From an uncultured Clostridia bacterium (GTDB taxonomy: Bacteria > Bacillota > Clostridia > TANB77 > CAG-508): 47,819 bases of DNA. The stretch lies in the NCBI GenBank assembly GCA_948530865.1, contig CAOTKV010000001.1:407953-455771 (forward strand), in the 5' to 3' direction. Positions 7,688 to 15,117 of this stretch are shown piece by piece. Under the pieces are notes generated by a model. The model worked only from the letters and a program-made list of their open reading frames with translations. It was not told the DNA's origin and did not search any database. Position numbers and translations under genes: made by a program. The first letter of the stretch is position 1. Each line of letters starts with the position of its first letter.

Positions 7688-7742
7688 TTCCTATTAATCT
7701 AGTAGGAATTATAGCACCTATTTCCTAGTAAGTCAATAGGAA
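7688..7742 (-). promoter_or_regulatory. iscSU promoter with two IscR-type operators
   Basis: A promoter read leftwards: TTGACT at 7736-7731, 17-nt spacer, TATAAT at 7713-7708. Two perfect inverted repeats of identical design, TTCCTA-N9-TAGGAA, lie at 7722-7742 (covering the -35) and 7688-7708 (adjoining the -10). Binding of the Rrf2 protein encoded at 7805 would block polymerase. A related site sits in the iscR promoter. Confidence 0.75.
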
Positions 7743-7751
7743 TTGATAAAA

Positions 7752-7783
7752 CAAAAGAACCACTTTTGAATTTCAAGTGGTTC
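7752..7783 (-). terminator. Terminator after iscR
   Basis: A 9-bp stem GAACCACTT/AAGTGGTTC (7757-7765 and 7775-7783), followed on the minus strand by TTTTGTTTT. It lies 22 nt past the iscR stop and upstream of the iscSU promoter, so iscR can be a separate transcript. Confidence 0.75.
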
Positions 7784-7804
7784 GTCCTTAATCATATTTG
7801 ATTT

Positions 7805-8203
7805 CTATTTTATTAAATCTTCTAATGTTTTACTATTTATATATTCGTTAATTACATCATCTAACCCTTTCCAAAAAGAATATGTTGTACATTTTTCTTG
7901 TCTTTGACATTTTCCTTCTTCTGTTAGACAATCTATTGGTGCTAAATCCCCCTCTGTTGCTTTTAGGATATCTCCAATTTTATATTCATTCGGTTTTTTA
8001 ACTAGTTTATATCCACCTGCATTTCCTCTTGCTGTTTCTAAATAACCTGCCTTATTTAGCATTGCTATAATTTGTTCTAAGTATTTATTTGATATTTCTT
8101 GTCTACCAGATATTTCTTTTGAAGTTACATATCTTCCATTACTATTTAATGCTAAATCTATCATAACTCTTAAAGCATATCTTCCTTTTGTAGATATTTT
8201 CAT
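7805..8203 (-). CDS. iscR: Rrf2-family Fe-S cluster regulator, IscR-like
   Basis: 132 residues from the ATG that gives MKISTKGRYALRVMIDLA. An ATG six bases earlier directly abuts the GGAGGT site and is a worse start. The N-terminus holds the winged helix, with the recognition region EISNKYLEQIIAMLNKAGYL and the wing RGNAGGYKL. Three cysteines with spacing C-x6-C-x5-C (DCLTEEGKCQRQEKC) match the cluster-binding region of IscR, so the protein may sense Fe-S status. It sits directly before iscSU. Its own promoter carries a half-conserved version of the same operator, suggesting autoregulation. A CymR-like cysteine-metabolism role is the alternative, but the three Cys favour IscR. Confidence 0.9.
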   Translation of the reverse strand: MKISTKGRYALRVMIDLALNSNGRYVTSKEISGRQEISNKYLEQIIAMLNKAGYLETARGNAGGYKLVKKPNEYKIGDILKATEGDLAPIDCLTEEGKCQRQEKCTTYSFWKGLDDVINEYINSKTLEDLIK

Positions 8204-8224
8204 AAACATACCTCCATTTTATTA

Positions 8225-8254
8225 ATTATACTACTAAACTGGTAGGAATTGCAA
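8225..8254 (-). promoter_or_regulatory. iscR promoter with operator in the spacer
   Basis: TTGCAA (8254-8249), 18-nt spacer and TATAAT (8230-8225), read leftwards. TTCCTA-N9-TAGTAT fills the spacer at 8228-8248, one half-site identical to the iscSU operators. The promoter overlaps the broken 3' end of the preceding XRE gene. Confidence 0.65.
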
Positions 8255-8567
8255 ATGAAATTAGTATCCAATGAATTATTTTTCTTCTTGCATTAGCCCT
8301 TTGTAATAGTTGTAAATTTATTATCTCTAATTTTTCTGAAATTGCTTTTAAATCATCTACTTTATACTCTGAAATATTTTCTCCAAGTAAAGTGCTTACT
8401 GGTGTTTCAAGAACTTCTGATATTGTAACTAACATTTCTGAATCAGGAACTGATAATCCTTGCTCCCATTTAGAAATTGTTTGTCTTACTACATTTAATT
8501 TAATAGCAAGTTCTTCTTGTGAAAGTCCTTTTGATTTTCTTAATTGTTTAATATTTTCTTTTAACAT
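8226..8567 (-). pseudogene. XRE-family regulator truncated after its DNA-binding part
   Basis: 113 residues from the ATG after AAAGGAG. The helix-turn-helix is complete (KQLRKSKGLSQEELAIKLNV, then QTISKWEQGLSVPD), followed by a linker (DDLKAISEKLEIINLQ) and the start of a membrane helix (RRKIIHWILISF). Relatives of this type continue with more membrane helices, but here the frame ends after AIPTSLVV, inside the iscR promoter. It is therefore probably a 3'-truncated gene, perhaps from a deletion that brought iscR up to it. The DNA-binding domain might still be made. Confidence 0.6.
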
Positions 8568-8667
8568 TTTGAACAACTCCTTTCTTTACAAACTATTATA
8601 TAAGGATTAGTCCGTTGCTACAAGCAATGCTTATTAACATTCAAGATTATCTGCCTTAAAAAATTTA

Positions 8668-9521
8668 TTATTTTCTTTTAATAGGTATCCAAATCTCACT
8701 ATAATATTTTTCATCATTAACACCTTTTTTATAATCTTTTGGATTTGAATACATTTCAATATTATATCCTGTCGCAATATCATAATCGTTGGAATTTGGT
8801 AACCATTCTGTAAATATTTTTTCGTTGATTTCTGGCATTTTGATATTTGATGGGCCTATGCAAGTAAATATTGCCCAAGTAAATTTCGGAATTTGCATAA
8901 TTTCTAATCCTTTAGGAACAGCCAAACCCTCTTCATAGTTATCGCATATCATGTAATCAAAAGTATTATTATCCATAGTAGCATCAAAGTTAATTGCGTA
9001 TTTAGGTTTTATTTTGCTGAATAAATTTTTCAAAAAAATGTTGTCCAAATTTTAGGTATATCTGTACTTGCACTCTCATATTTTATGTTCTTTTTTAATC
9101 CGATAACCTTAAATGATTCTTTTTCTTCTAATCTATACTCCATAGTATAGCCTCCTTTCAAACTTAAATTTATTTTTAGAGGTGCAAATTCTTTTATTTT
9201 TCCACCTCTTCGAACTTCTGTTGGAGTAGAACCGTGGAATCTTGTAAATGCTTTTGTAAAGCTATCTGGAGAATCATATCCGTATTTTAAAGCTATATCA
9301 ATTATTTTATTATCTGTGTTTAATACTTCATAACCTGCACATGATAACTTCCTATTTCTAATATATTCACTTAATCCATAACCACAAATAATAGAAAATC
9401 TTTTTTGAAAATAAAATGATGATATATATGAATAATTTGAAATGTCTTCAATAGTTATATCATTTGTTAAATTATTTTCTATATATTCAATAGCTCTACT
9501 TATAGATTCACACCAGTTCAT
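8668..9521 (-). pseudogene. AraC-family regulator with GyrI-like effector domain, frameshifted
   Basis: The first 163 codons (9521-9030) hold an AraC helix-turn-helix pair (IEYIENNLTNDITIEDI; ALKYGYDSPDSFTKAFTRFHG; PTEVRR), then the start of a GyrI-like ligand-binding domain (MEYRLEEKESFKVIGLKK). This frame ends at IPKIWTTFF. The remaining domain (DNNTFDYMICDNYEE to YYSEIWIPIKRK) continues in another frame to 8668. The break is at a run of seven T on the minus strand (9032-9038); one more T would restore a protein of about 284 residues. This could be a true mutation, slippage-based switching or a sequencing error. Relatives sense small hydrophobic or cationic drugs. Confidence 0.8.
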
Positions 9522-9611
9522 ATTTTTCTCCTTTTAAGTTCATAAATAAATTTTAGCTTATAAAGCTCTACTTTACCCGATATTTCTTGTTAATATTTGT
9601 CTATAAACTTT

Positions 9612-9636
9612 AAAGAGCAAATTAAAAAATCTGCTC
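9612..9636 (-). terminator. Weak terminator-like hairpin after the gene ending at 9653
   Basis: A short GAGCA/TGCTC stem with flanking A/T pairs and a 12-nt loop, about 17 nt past the stop codon, with only a weak U-tract. It is included as the likely end of the XRE-DUF2975 transcript. Confidence 0.35.
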
Positions 9637-9652
9637 CTTAAATTATTAATAT

Positions 9653-9898
9653 TTAATTATTCTTACTAAAAAAATCCTTCATAATTATTCCCATACATGT
9701 ATTATAAATTTCATTTGCTTCTTTTTCAGATACCTTTAAATTTTCAATAAATTCTTGTTTTATTTTTTCTTTACTTTTTCTTCCAATAATACCATTCTCA
9801 TTTAAAACATCATAAATAATATTACATTCATCAGTACTTCTATTAGGATTTTCTATTAATTTACTTATAAATTTTTCCTTATTCATTTTCATCCCCAT
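9653..9898 (-). CDS. Small hypothetical protein
   Basis: Up to 81 residues, or 77 if the third Met (MNKEKFISKL) is used. It is charged and helical, with no membrane segment and one late Cys. I do not recognise a family. The start overlaps the 3' end of the XRE-DUF2975 gene by 20 bp, so the two are translationally coupled. The partner is a membrane-bound regulator, so this might be a signalling or regulatory companion. The sequence shows nothing more specific. Confidence 0.6.
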   Translation of the reverse strand: MGMKMNKEKFISKLIENPNRSTDECNIIYDVLNENGIIGRKSKEKIKQEFIENLKVSEKEANEIYNTCMGIIMKDFFSKNN

Positions 9899-10817
9899 AT
9901 ATTTTCCCCCTTGAATCTAATTGAATTTCATATCCATATTCAAAAATATATGATATTCCAAATAAGAATAATATTTGTATTATATCAAAAAATTCAAAAC
10001 CTACATCTAAATCAGTTCTTAATATTGTTTCAAATATAATTCCTCCACCAGTTGGCAAAATTAATGCTATAATCATAAGTTTTGCCATTTCTTTAATATA
10101 TCTAACATTCTCTAAAGTAAATGGTGTATCACCTTGATTTATATTTATAAATAGCTTTTCTAATCTACAAAATGTCATTCTATATAATACTAAACAAACT
10201 ATTAGACATCCATATCCTAGCTCTAAAAAAGCTATTATTTGCCCTTTAGAATTATTTTCTAATATTTTTTTCATTTGTAAAATTGTATCTTGATCTTTTG
10301 CATCTGCAATTAAAACATCATTTGCTTTTAATTGTAATGTTATACCATCATTTGATTTTTCTTCTGTTATAGTTATTTTATCATCTATTCTTGCTCCTTT
10401 AAATACAATCATATTATCTCTTAATTCTATATTACTTATAAATATTGGTGTAACTATTAATAAAAATACTATAATTGGAATTGATATTGTTGTAACAATC
10501 TTTCCAATCCTTGCAAGTACATAAATTGCTTTACTAATCCCTTTCATTTTCTTTTGCTTTTCAGCTTTAAATTTAACTACACTCATCTTTATTTCTTCAT
10601 CTAACGAATTTATATCTGTTAGGTTTTCTTGTACCAATTCATTTATATTACAATGAAATATCTCACATAAAGTCATAATATTATTCATTGTAGGATAACT
10701 TTCGCCTCTTTCCCATTTTGATATACTCTGTCTTGATACCTCAACTTTTTCTGCCAATTTTTCTTGTGACATCTTTTTTAATTTTCTTAAATTTTGTAAA
10801 TTATCTCCAAACTTCAT
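9879..10817 (-). CDS. XRE-family regulator with DUF2975-like membrane domain
   Basis: 312 residues. An N-terminal helix-turn-helix (LRKLKKMSQEKLAEKVEVSR, then QSISKWERGESYPTM) is followed by a linker and a membrane segment (IVTTISIPIIVFLLIVTPIF), an extracytoplasmic stretch of about 75 residues, and two to three more helices. The C-terminal region LEKLFININQGDTPFTLENVR is characteristic of DUF2975 proteins. It looks like a membrane-anchored transcription factor fused to a DUF2975 module, which are usually separate neighbouring genes. A 26-bp motif 45-70 bp upstream is shared with two other XRE genes in the window and is a likely autoregulatory site. A small protein is encoded in overlap downstream. 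Confidence 0.8.
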   Translation of the reverse strand: MKFGDNLQNLRKLKKMSQEKLAEKVEVSRQSISKWERGESYPTMNNIMTLCEIFHCNINELVQENLTDINSLDEEIKMSVVKFKAEKQKKMKGISKAIYVLARIGKIVTTISIPIIVFLLIVTPIFISNIELRDNMIVFKGARIDDKITITEEKSNDGITLQLKANDVLIADAKDQDTILQMKKILENNSKGQIIAFLELGYGCLIVCLVLYRMTFCRLEKLFININQGDTPFTLENVRYIKEMAKLMIIALILPTGGGIIFETILRTDLDVGFEFFDIIQILFLFGISYIFEYGYEIQLDSRGKIYGDENE

Positions 10818-10861
10818 TAGATTACTTCCTCCTTGTAGTTAATTTTAGGATTTTTTATACT

Positions 10862-10887
10862 TTTTTTCTATCAACTTTTGGTTGCAA
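10862..10887. promoter_or_regulatory. Shared XRE upstream motif, copy 1
   Basis: A 26-bp element of the form TTTTTTCTAYCAA followed by YYWTWGKTTGMAA (plus-strand reading). It contains CAAC-N5-GTTG-like inverted half-sites and lies 45 bp before the start of the XRE-DUF2975 gene. Further GTTGCAA/GTTGCAT half-sites follow up to about 10932. Confidence 0.5.
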
Positions 10888-10945
10888 ATTATATTTTTAT
10901 TAAAGATTTTTTGTTGCAAACTTTTAGTTGCATTATAATAAAACT

Positions 10946-11149
10946 TTATATTTTATTAAAAATTACTGTTTTCTCTTTCATTGATATTTTTCCCACTTCA
11001 TATCCAAATTCTTTTGCTTCTTTTTTATAAGTTAAAAATGAATGGTCTATACTAAATCCTAAAATATTTTGAATTTCGTCATAGGATAATTTATAATTTT
11101 CTTTATTATTATTTTTCAAATATTTCCATAAAGGTTCATATTTACTCAT
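10946..11149 (-). CDS. DUF7662-type small protein
   Basis: 67 residues (MSKYEPLWKYLKNN to KEKTVIFNKI). The pattern YxPLWxYL, then YDEIQNILGF, then HSFLTYKKEAKEFGYEVG matches a widespread small Firmicute protein family that I place as DUF7662. Its function is unknown. It is small, soluble and basic. It is preceded by a GGAG site and followed by the XRE promoter region. The family name is from memory and moderately sure; that it is a real gene is well supported by the conserved pattern. Confidence 0.7.
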   Translation of the reverse strand: MSKYEPLWKYLKNNNKENYKLSYDEIQNILGFSIDHSFLTYKKEAKEFGYEVGKISMKEKTVIFNKI

Positions 11150-11175
11150 GATTTTAATCTCCTTCTAACTTTATA

Positions 11176-11254
11176 TTACCATACAAGTAGCATTATTCTA
11201 TATTTAACTTTCTTTTTATATTCTGAATATCCTACTAAGTCCTTTTATATCCAT
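11176..11254 (-). pseudogene. Possible frameshifted C-terminal fragment of a larger gene
   Basis: An AAAGGAG site and ATG open a 12-codon frame (MDIKGLSRIFRI). In the next frame the same DNA continues GYSEYKKKVKYRIMLLVW and stops. The G-Y-x-E-Y-K-K-K-V-K-Y-R ending resembles the C-terminus of small membrane methyltransferases, so this may be the last scrap of such a gene with one base lost or gained. The evidence is thin. Confidence 0.25.
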
Positions 11255-11274
11255 ATTTAGAACTCCTTTATAAA

Positions 11275-11775
11275 TTATCTTTCTAATGCTTCATTTTCTT
11301 TATTTTTAGACTTATTTCTTCCTAATCTTTTTATAATTTCATCTATATCTTTAGGAAGCAACCCTTCGCCAAAATTATGTCCATTTCCATTTGATATTTT
11401 TACCAATTTCTTTATTAACTCATCATCATAAGAATCAAACAATTCATCATCTACTATAATAAAGTTCTCTACATCAGGATTCTCTAATAAATATTGTTTT
11501 ATTTCTAATCCTCTTTTATTTTGTATAAATGGGGTTGAATCTGTAGGAATACCATACTCTGATAATAATTTTTTTAATTCTTGTGCATTTCTCGTATATC
11601 TCCATGAGGAAGTTAATACAATTTTTGCCCCAGTTTCATTTATTGCCATATTTAACATTTTAATTTTTTCTACATCTATTTCTGATTGTATTCCATCTAT
11701 ATTTAAATTTTTAATTTTATCAAAATATTCATCTGAATTTAATACACCATCAACATCTAAAAAAATAACTTTCAT
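11275..11775 (-). CDS. HAD-superfamily phosphatase-like protein
   Basis: 166 residues starting MKVIFLDVDGVLNSDEYF. DxDGVLN is the HAD nucleophile motif I, TSSWR supplies motif II, and the later VDDE (IIVDDELFDSYDDE) gives the metal-binding acidic motif. The pattern with SSWR is that of small HAD domains found in polynucleotide-repair-like and uncharacterised phosphatases. The C-terminus (RLGRNKSKNKENEALER) is charged. The substrate is unknown. It is preceded by a membrane-protein gene about 40 nt upstream; no shared pathway is evident. Confidence 0.8.
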   Translation of the reverse strand: MKVIFLDVDGVLNSDEYFDKIKNLNIDGIQSEIDVEKIKMLNMAINETGAKIVLTSSWRYTRNAQELKKLLSEYGIPTDSTPFIQNKRGLEIKQYLLENPDVENFIIVDDELFDSYDDELIKKLVKISNGNGHNFGEGLLPKDIDEIIKRLGRNKSKNKENEALER

Positions 11776-11817
11776 TATATACTCCTATTCCAAGTCATAG
11801 TTTTTTACTTCAGCTCT

Positions 11818-12249
11818 CTATAAACACATTATTCCATAAGTTATAAACGGGCTTACATATATTGTTATATATATTAATGTTATCCAAGGTTGATAATCAA
11901 TGTAAAATTCTTTGAAAGTTAAAGACCATGGATGTTTTATTAATACCCATCCAATTACATCAAATACAACTGTTATTGTTCCCCAAATAAGTGATGTGTA
12001 AATAACGTTTTGAAAACTTAATTCCTTTAATCCACTTAAATAAAAATAAGCAAATATTGGAAATATAATTATATTATATAATGGATGCCAAGGTTTTGTT
12101 TTTTCATACCCTTCACCCATTCCTGGACTATCTTTCATTGATTTCATATGTAATACAACAATATTGAAAATTGTATGTAATACTCCTATACTTGTAACTA
12201 TAAAATAAGCTATCCAGTACCATAACATTGAAACTCCAAAATTCTCCAT
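11818..12249 (-). CDS. Small integral membrane protein, unknown function
   Basis: 143 residues with about four predicted membrane helices: WYWIAYFIVTSIGVLHTIFN, PLYNIIIFPIFAYFYLSG, VIYTSLIWGTITVVFDVIGW and WITLIYITIYVSPFITYG. A polar loop (MKDSPGMGEGYEKTKPWHP) and the aromatic segment KHPWSLTFKEFYIDYQPW are likely interfacial. I do not recognise the family. It is co-directional with the HAD gene downstream, with a roughly 40-nt gap. Confidence 0.7.
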   Translation of the reverse strand: MENFGVSMLWYWIAYFIVTSIGVLHTIFNIVVLHMKSMKDSPGMGEGYEKTKPWHPLYNIIIFPIFAYFYLSGLKELSFQNVIYTSLIWGTITVVFDVIGWVLIKHPWSLTFKEFYIDYQPWITLIYITIYVSPFITYGIMCL

Positions 12250-12361
12250 TCAAATTTCTCCATTCTATTCTTGCTAGTTTTGTAAATAAATCCTAACATA
12301 AAAGCAAATAGAATTCAATTCTACTTGCTTATTTTCTGATGCATAATTTAAATATAGGTCT

Positions 12362-12388
12362 AAAAAACGGGCTGGTATTAACCAGCCC
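12362..12388 (-). terminator. Terminator after the gene ending at 12413
   Basis: A perfect 8-bp stem GGGCTGGT/ACCAGCCC with the loop ATTA (12369-12388), followed on the minus strand by G and then six T. It is a strong intrinsic terminator. Confidence 0.85.
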
Positions 12389-12412
12389 TAGTTTCGTGCT
12401 TATTCCTTTGTA

Positions 12413-12775
12413 TTAGCATCTGAAAAAATCGGTTTCCTCTTTTTTTACAAAGGTAAGATCATAATATTGATAGTTATATACAGAATAACTCACAGAATTT
12501 TGGACACATACATAGCCATGTTTGAACATAAAATTCATAGCAATTTGTTTCTTCCATCCCCATTCATCATCTTCAATATGAAGTGGGATGATTGTAGTAT
12601 CCTCACCAATAAGTTCTTCTTCCAGCTCATCAATATATTCTTGCCTTTCTGCCGCATCTTCTTCTGCTTCTCTGCGTGCTTCTTCTTCCTCTTTGAGCCG
12701 TTCTCTGTAAGCAGAATCTCTTTCGCTCTGCCACTGACTCATTTCCTTGTCTCCTCTAGATTTGAATAAGTTCAT
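12413..12775 (-). CDS. Hypothetical protein with charged coiled-coil N-terminus
   Basis: 120 residues. Residues about 15-60 are almost entirely Glu/Arg/Ala (RLKEEEEARREAEEDAAERQ) and should form a coiled coil. The C-terminal 60 residues hold aromatic clusters (EDDEWGWKK, YSVYNYQYYDLTF). I recognise no family. Codon use is richer in G and C than in adjacent genes (GCAGAA, CTGGAA, GATGCG), and the gene has its own strong terminator, so it may be a recent acquisition. The start follows AGGAGGAA. Confidence 0.65.
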   Translation of the reverse strand: MNLFKSRGDKEMSQWQSERDSAYRERLKEEEEARREAEEDAAERQEYIDELEEELIGEDTTIIPLHIEDDEWGWKKQIAMNFMFKHGYVCVQNSVSYSVYNYQYYDLTFVKKEETDFFRC

Positions 12776-12888
12776 AATGTTCCTCCTATAAAATGTATTG
12801 TTTGGAATTACACTTCAAAAAAGCTCACGCTTTAAATAATTATATCATACTTTACATAATCTTTCAATTATACATATTTATATAGTAT

Positions 12889-13788
12889 TTAGAAAAAATT
12901 TATAATATCATTATAAACTTTTTTATTATCTTTCTCAGCTAAAATTTCATGTCTCATATTTTCATAATCAATCCTTTTAATTTTACTAAATCCAGCATTA
13001 TACAAAACTCTATATGAATCATCAGAACCTCGGCTTCCTCCAATACATGGATCATCTATTCCTCTTACTAATAATAATTCCATATCTTTATTTACATTAT
13101 GATACATTTCAGTTTTATGCATCATTACTACAAGATGAAATAAATCATTGTATGCAGAACACGTAAAACCAATTCCACAATATGGATCATCTATATAAGA
13201 TTTCACACTTTCCTCATTATAACATATCCAATCATATTTAGTTTTTGGATTTTTTATTACATGATTAAAAGTATCTTTACTTACATCTAAAATAAACTTT
13301 GATTTATATTTTGGTCCATGTATAGCAGTAATTAAATTAGTAAAAAGAATTCCTGGATATGCACCTTTTTGAAAATTAGGATAACCTGAAAGTACAACTT
13401 TTTTATATGCTTTTGAATTTTCTTGAAGAAGTACTCTAGCTATAATTGATCCCATAGAATGTGCAAATAAATTAATATTTTGATTCGGAAAATACTTTTG
13501 TATAAAATCTGTTATAAATTTTTGGTCTTCAATTAATTCTAAGTATCCTTCTTTTTCTTTAAAATATCCTAAGTCTTTGCAAGATTTTCCATGTCCTCTC
13601 ATATCTGAACTTACTACCGAAAATCCATTTTCGTTTAAAAATTTTATAAATTTTTCATAACGTCCTTGATGTTCCTCCATTCCATGTATAACTTGTACAA
13701 CTGCTTTTGCATTTGGCACTTCAAATATATGAAGTTCTAAATTATATCCGTCTCTAGCTTTAATAAATTGTTTTTTCAAAATATACAC
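12889..13788 (-). CDS. Alpha/beta hydrolase, monoacylglycerol-lipase-like
   Basis: 299 residues of the serine-aminopeptidase S33 / Hydrolase_4 group. The oxyanion region is VIHGMEEHQGRY, followed by SSDMRGHGKS, the nucleophile elbow AHSMGS (Ser), and near the C-terminus LVRGIDDPCIGG (Asp region) and YENMRHEILAEKDN (catalytic His). This is the architecture of monoacylglycerol lipases and lysophospholipases. No signal peptide is seen, so it is cytoplasmic. The substrate is not readable. It stands as a single gene. Confidence 0.9.
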   Translation of the reverse strand: MYILKKQFIKARDGYNLELHIFEVPNAKAVVQVIHGMEEHQGRYEKFIKFLNENGFSVVSSDMRGHGKSCKDLGYFKEKEGYLELIEDQKFITDFIQKYFPNQNINLFAHSMGSIIARVLLQENSKAYKKVVLSGYPNFQKGAYPGILFTNLITAIHGPKYKSKFILDVSKDTFNHVIKNPKTKYDWICYNEESVKSYIDDPYCGIGFTCSAYNDLFHLVVMMHKTEMYHNVNKDMELLLVRGIDDPCIGGSRGSDDSYRVLYNAGFSKIKRIDYENMRHEILAEKDNKKVYNDIINFF

Positions 13789-13847
13789 CTCTATTTTTGA
13801 AAATTTCTAACAATATAATTATGCCTTTATTTTGGTAAATTAAACAA

Positions 13848-13875
13848 AAATAAGCCGAGAAGTTTCGACTTATTT
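13848..13875 (-). terminator. Terminator after the DUF6774-like gene
   Basis: An 11-bp stem (AAATAAGCCGA with TCGACTTATTT, one G-U-type mismatch) and a 6-nt loop, followed on the minus strand by TTGTTTAATTT. It lies 16 nt past the stop codon at 13891. Confidence 0.7.
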
Positions 13876-13890
13876 TACCATTTATATAAT

Positions 13891-14049
13891 TTAATTATTA
13901 CAACTAGAATCAAAAGCAGATATAGTGGCTAAAGTGTCTCCGAGCTGAGAAAAAAATGTTGACAAAAGATTTATTTCATCTTCTGATTTTCCCTTAGCAA
14001 TATTAGATGCTAAAATTGAAATAAATATTACAAATTCACTTGATCCCAT
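13891..14049 (-). CDS. Short DUF6774-like protein
   Basis: A 52-codon gene that is easy to miss. The ATG at 14049 is preceded by AGAGGTGATAT, and it is followed by its own terminator. The product begins MGSSEFVIFISILASNIAKG and contains SEDEINLLSTFFSQLGDTLA. The pattern of a short hydrophobic N-terminal helix and a second helix with QLGDTLATI matches a family of about 45-60-residue clostridial proteins that I recall as DUF6774. The function is unknown. It could be a small membrane-associated protein. Confidence 0.65.
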   Translation of the reverse strand: MGSSEFVIFISILASNIAKGKSEDEINLLSTFFSQLGDTLATISAFDSSCNN

Positions 14050-14136
14050 TATATCACCTCTATTAAAGTATATGTTTTGTAAGGTGTTTATGTGATTGGT
14101 TGATTATTTCGAATACACTTCTTTTAAAATCTAGTA

Positions 14137-14694
14137 TTACATCAATTCTTTTCCATCACTAAATGCTTGACCAACTTTTTTAGTAACTTCATAATAACCA
14201 TGAGTAAATGGATCATAAGCAATAGTTTTCATTTTTTGAAAATCTGGATTTCCATTTTCATCTAAATATTTTTCATCAATAGAAAGATTTATTATTTCAC
14301 CTAAAACTCCATATTCTCCATCTACTTCTACTGCTTTACACTCCATGCAAACTGGATAATTTTCTATTATTGGAGCATCTACATGCTCACTTTTTATAGC
14401 TTTCATTCCTGTTCTTTCAAATTTATCTTTTACATTATTTCCTGAAGCAATACCAAAATAATCTGATTCTTTTAATGTTTCAGTAGTTGCTAAAGATACT
14501 GTAAAACATCCTGTTCTTCTAATGTTTTGTGTTGTTTTATGTCCTTCGCTAATATTTAATTTTATTTGTGTAAAATCATAAGCCATTCCCCAAGCTGCAT
14601 TCATAACATCAATACTTCCATCTTCATTATAAGTTGCTATCATTAAAACTGGCATTGGAAATACTGCTGGTACAATTTTTAAATCTTTTCTCAT
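14137..14694 (-). CDS. Flavin reductase (DIM6/NTAB) family flavoprotein
   Basis: 185 residues of the FMN-binding split-barrel flavin reductase-like family. The N-terminus PAVFPMPVLMIATYNEDGSID places FMN, followed by NAAWGMAYDF, GHKTTQNIRRTGCFTVSLA and a C-terminal AYDPFTHGYYEV. Members act as NAD(P)H:FMN reductases or flavoredoxins in the cytoplasm. It is shorter than the rubredoxin-fused paralogue at 28445. It is followed upstream in the genome by DUF1893, with an 18-nt gap, so the ECF-DUF1893-flavoprotein genes may form one operon. Confidence 0.85.
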   Translation of the reverse strand: MRKDLKIVPAVFPMPVLMIATYNEDGSIDVMNAAWGMAYDFTQIKLNISEGHKTTQNIRRTGCFTVSLATTETLKESDYFGIASGNNVKDKFERTGMKAIKSEHVDAPIIENYPVCMECKAVEVDGEYGVLGEIINLSIDEKYLDENGNPDFQKMKTIAYDPFTHGYYEVTKKVGQAFSDGKELM

Positions 14695-14712
14695 TTAAAT
14701 TTCCTCCTTTAA

Positions 14713-15117
14713 CTATTTTATCATTTCATCATAAATTTTATTAATATTTTTCTCATTTTTATACTTATTTTCCATAGGACACATTCCAGTTTTGCTATTG
14801 TTTATAACATATTCAGTTAAAGTTTTATATTCATATTTTATATGGTTTTCTTCTAAAACTGGAATCGCATATTTGCTCATAACATCTGCATATATTTGTT
14901 TAACTCCTGCAACAGTTAAAATTGAGCCTGCAACTTTTCCAATTACTTTATCAGCTATAATAGCATCTCTTAATGCATCTTTATTTTCTTTTAAAATATC
15001 TCTTATATCATTAATTCTATTTTGATAATATTCTTTGCATTCTCCATTTGCATATAAAACTACTAAACTTGCATTTTTTTCATACAATTTTTCTTTTACG
15101 ATTTCTAAATTAGTCAT
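14713..15117 (-). CDS. DUF1893 family protein
   Basis: 134 residues with the family signature: ADKVIGKVAGSILTVAGVKQ followed by IYADVMS, then GMCPMENK near the end. DUF1893 is structurally related to cytidine-deaminase-like folds, but its reaction is unknown. The start overlaps the ECF S-component gene by 8 bp (ATGAC at the junction), so the two are translationally coupled. That suggests DUF1893 acts on whatever the transporter imports. This is inference. Confidence 0.85.
   Translation of the reverse strand: MTNLEIVKEKLYEKNASLVVLYANGECKEYYQNRINDIRDILKENKDALRDAIIADKVIGKVAGSILTVAGVKQIYADVMSKYAIPVLEENHIKYEYKTLTEYVINNSKTGMCPMENKYKNEKNINKIYDEMIK

Noticed and set aside
12302..12330. Hairpin AAGCAA...TTGCTT between 12250 and 12412
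   Set aside because: It has an internal mismatch and weak tails on both strands, and the real terminator of the upstream gene lies at 12362-12388.
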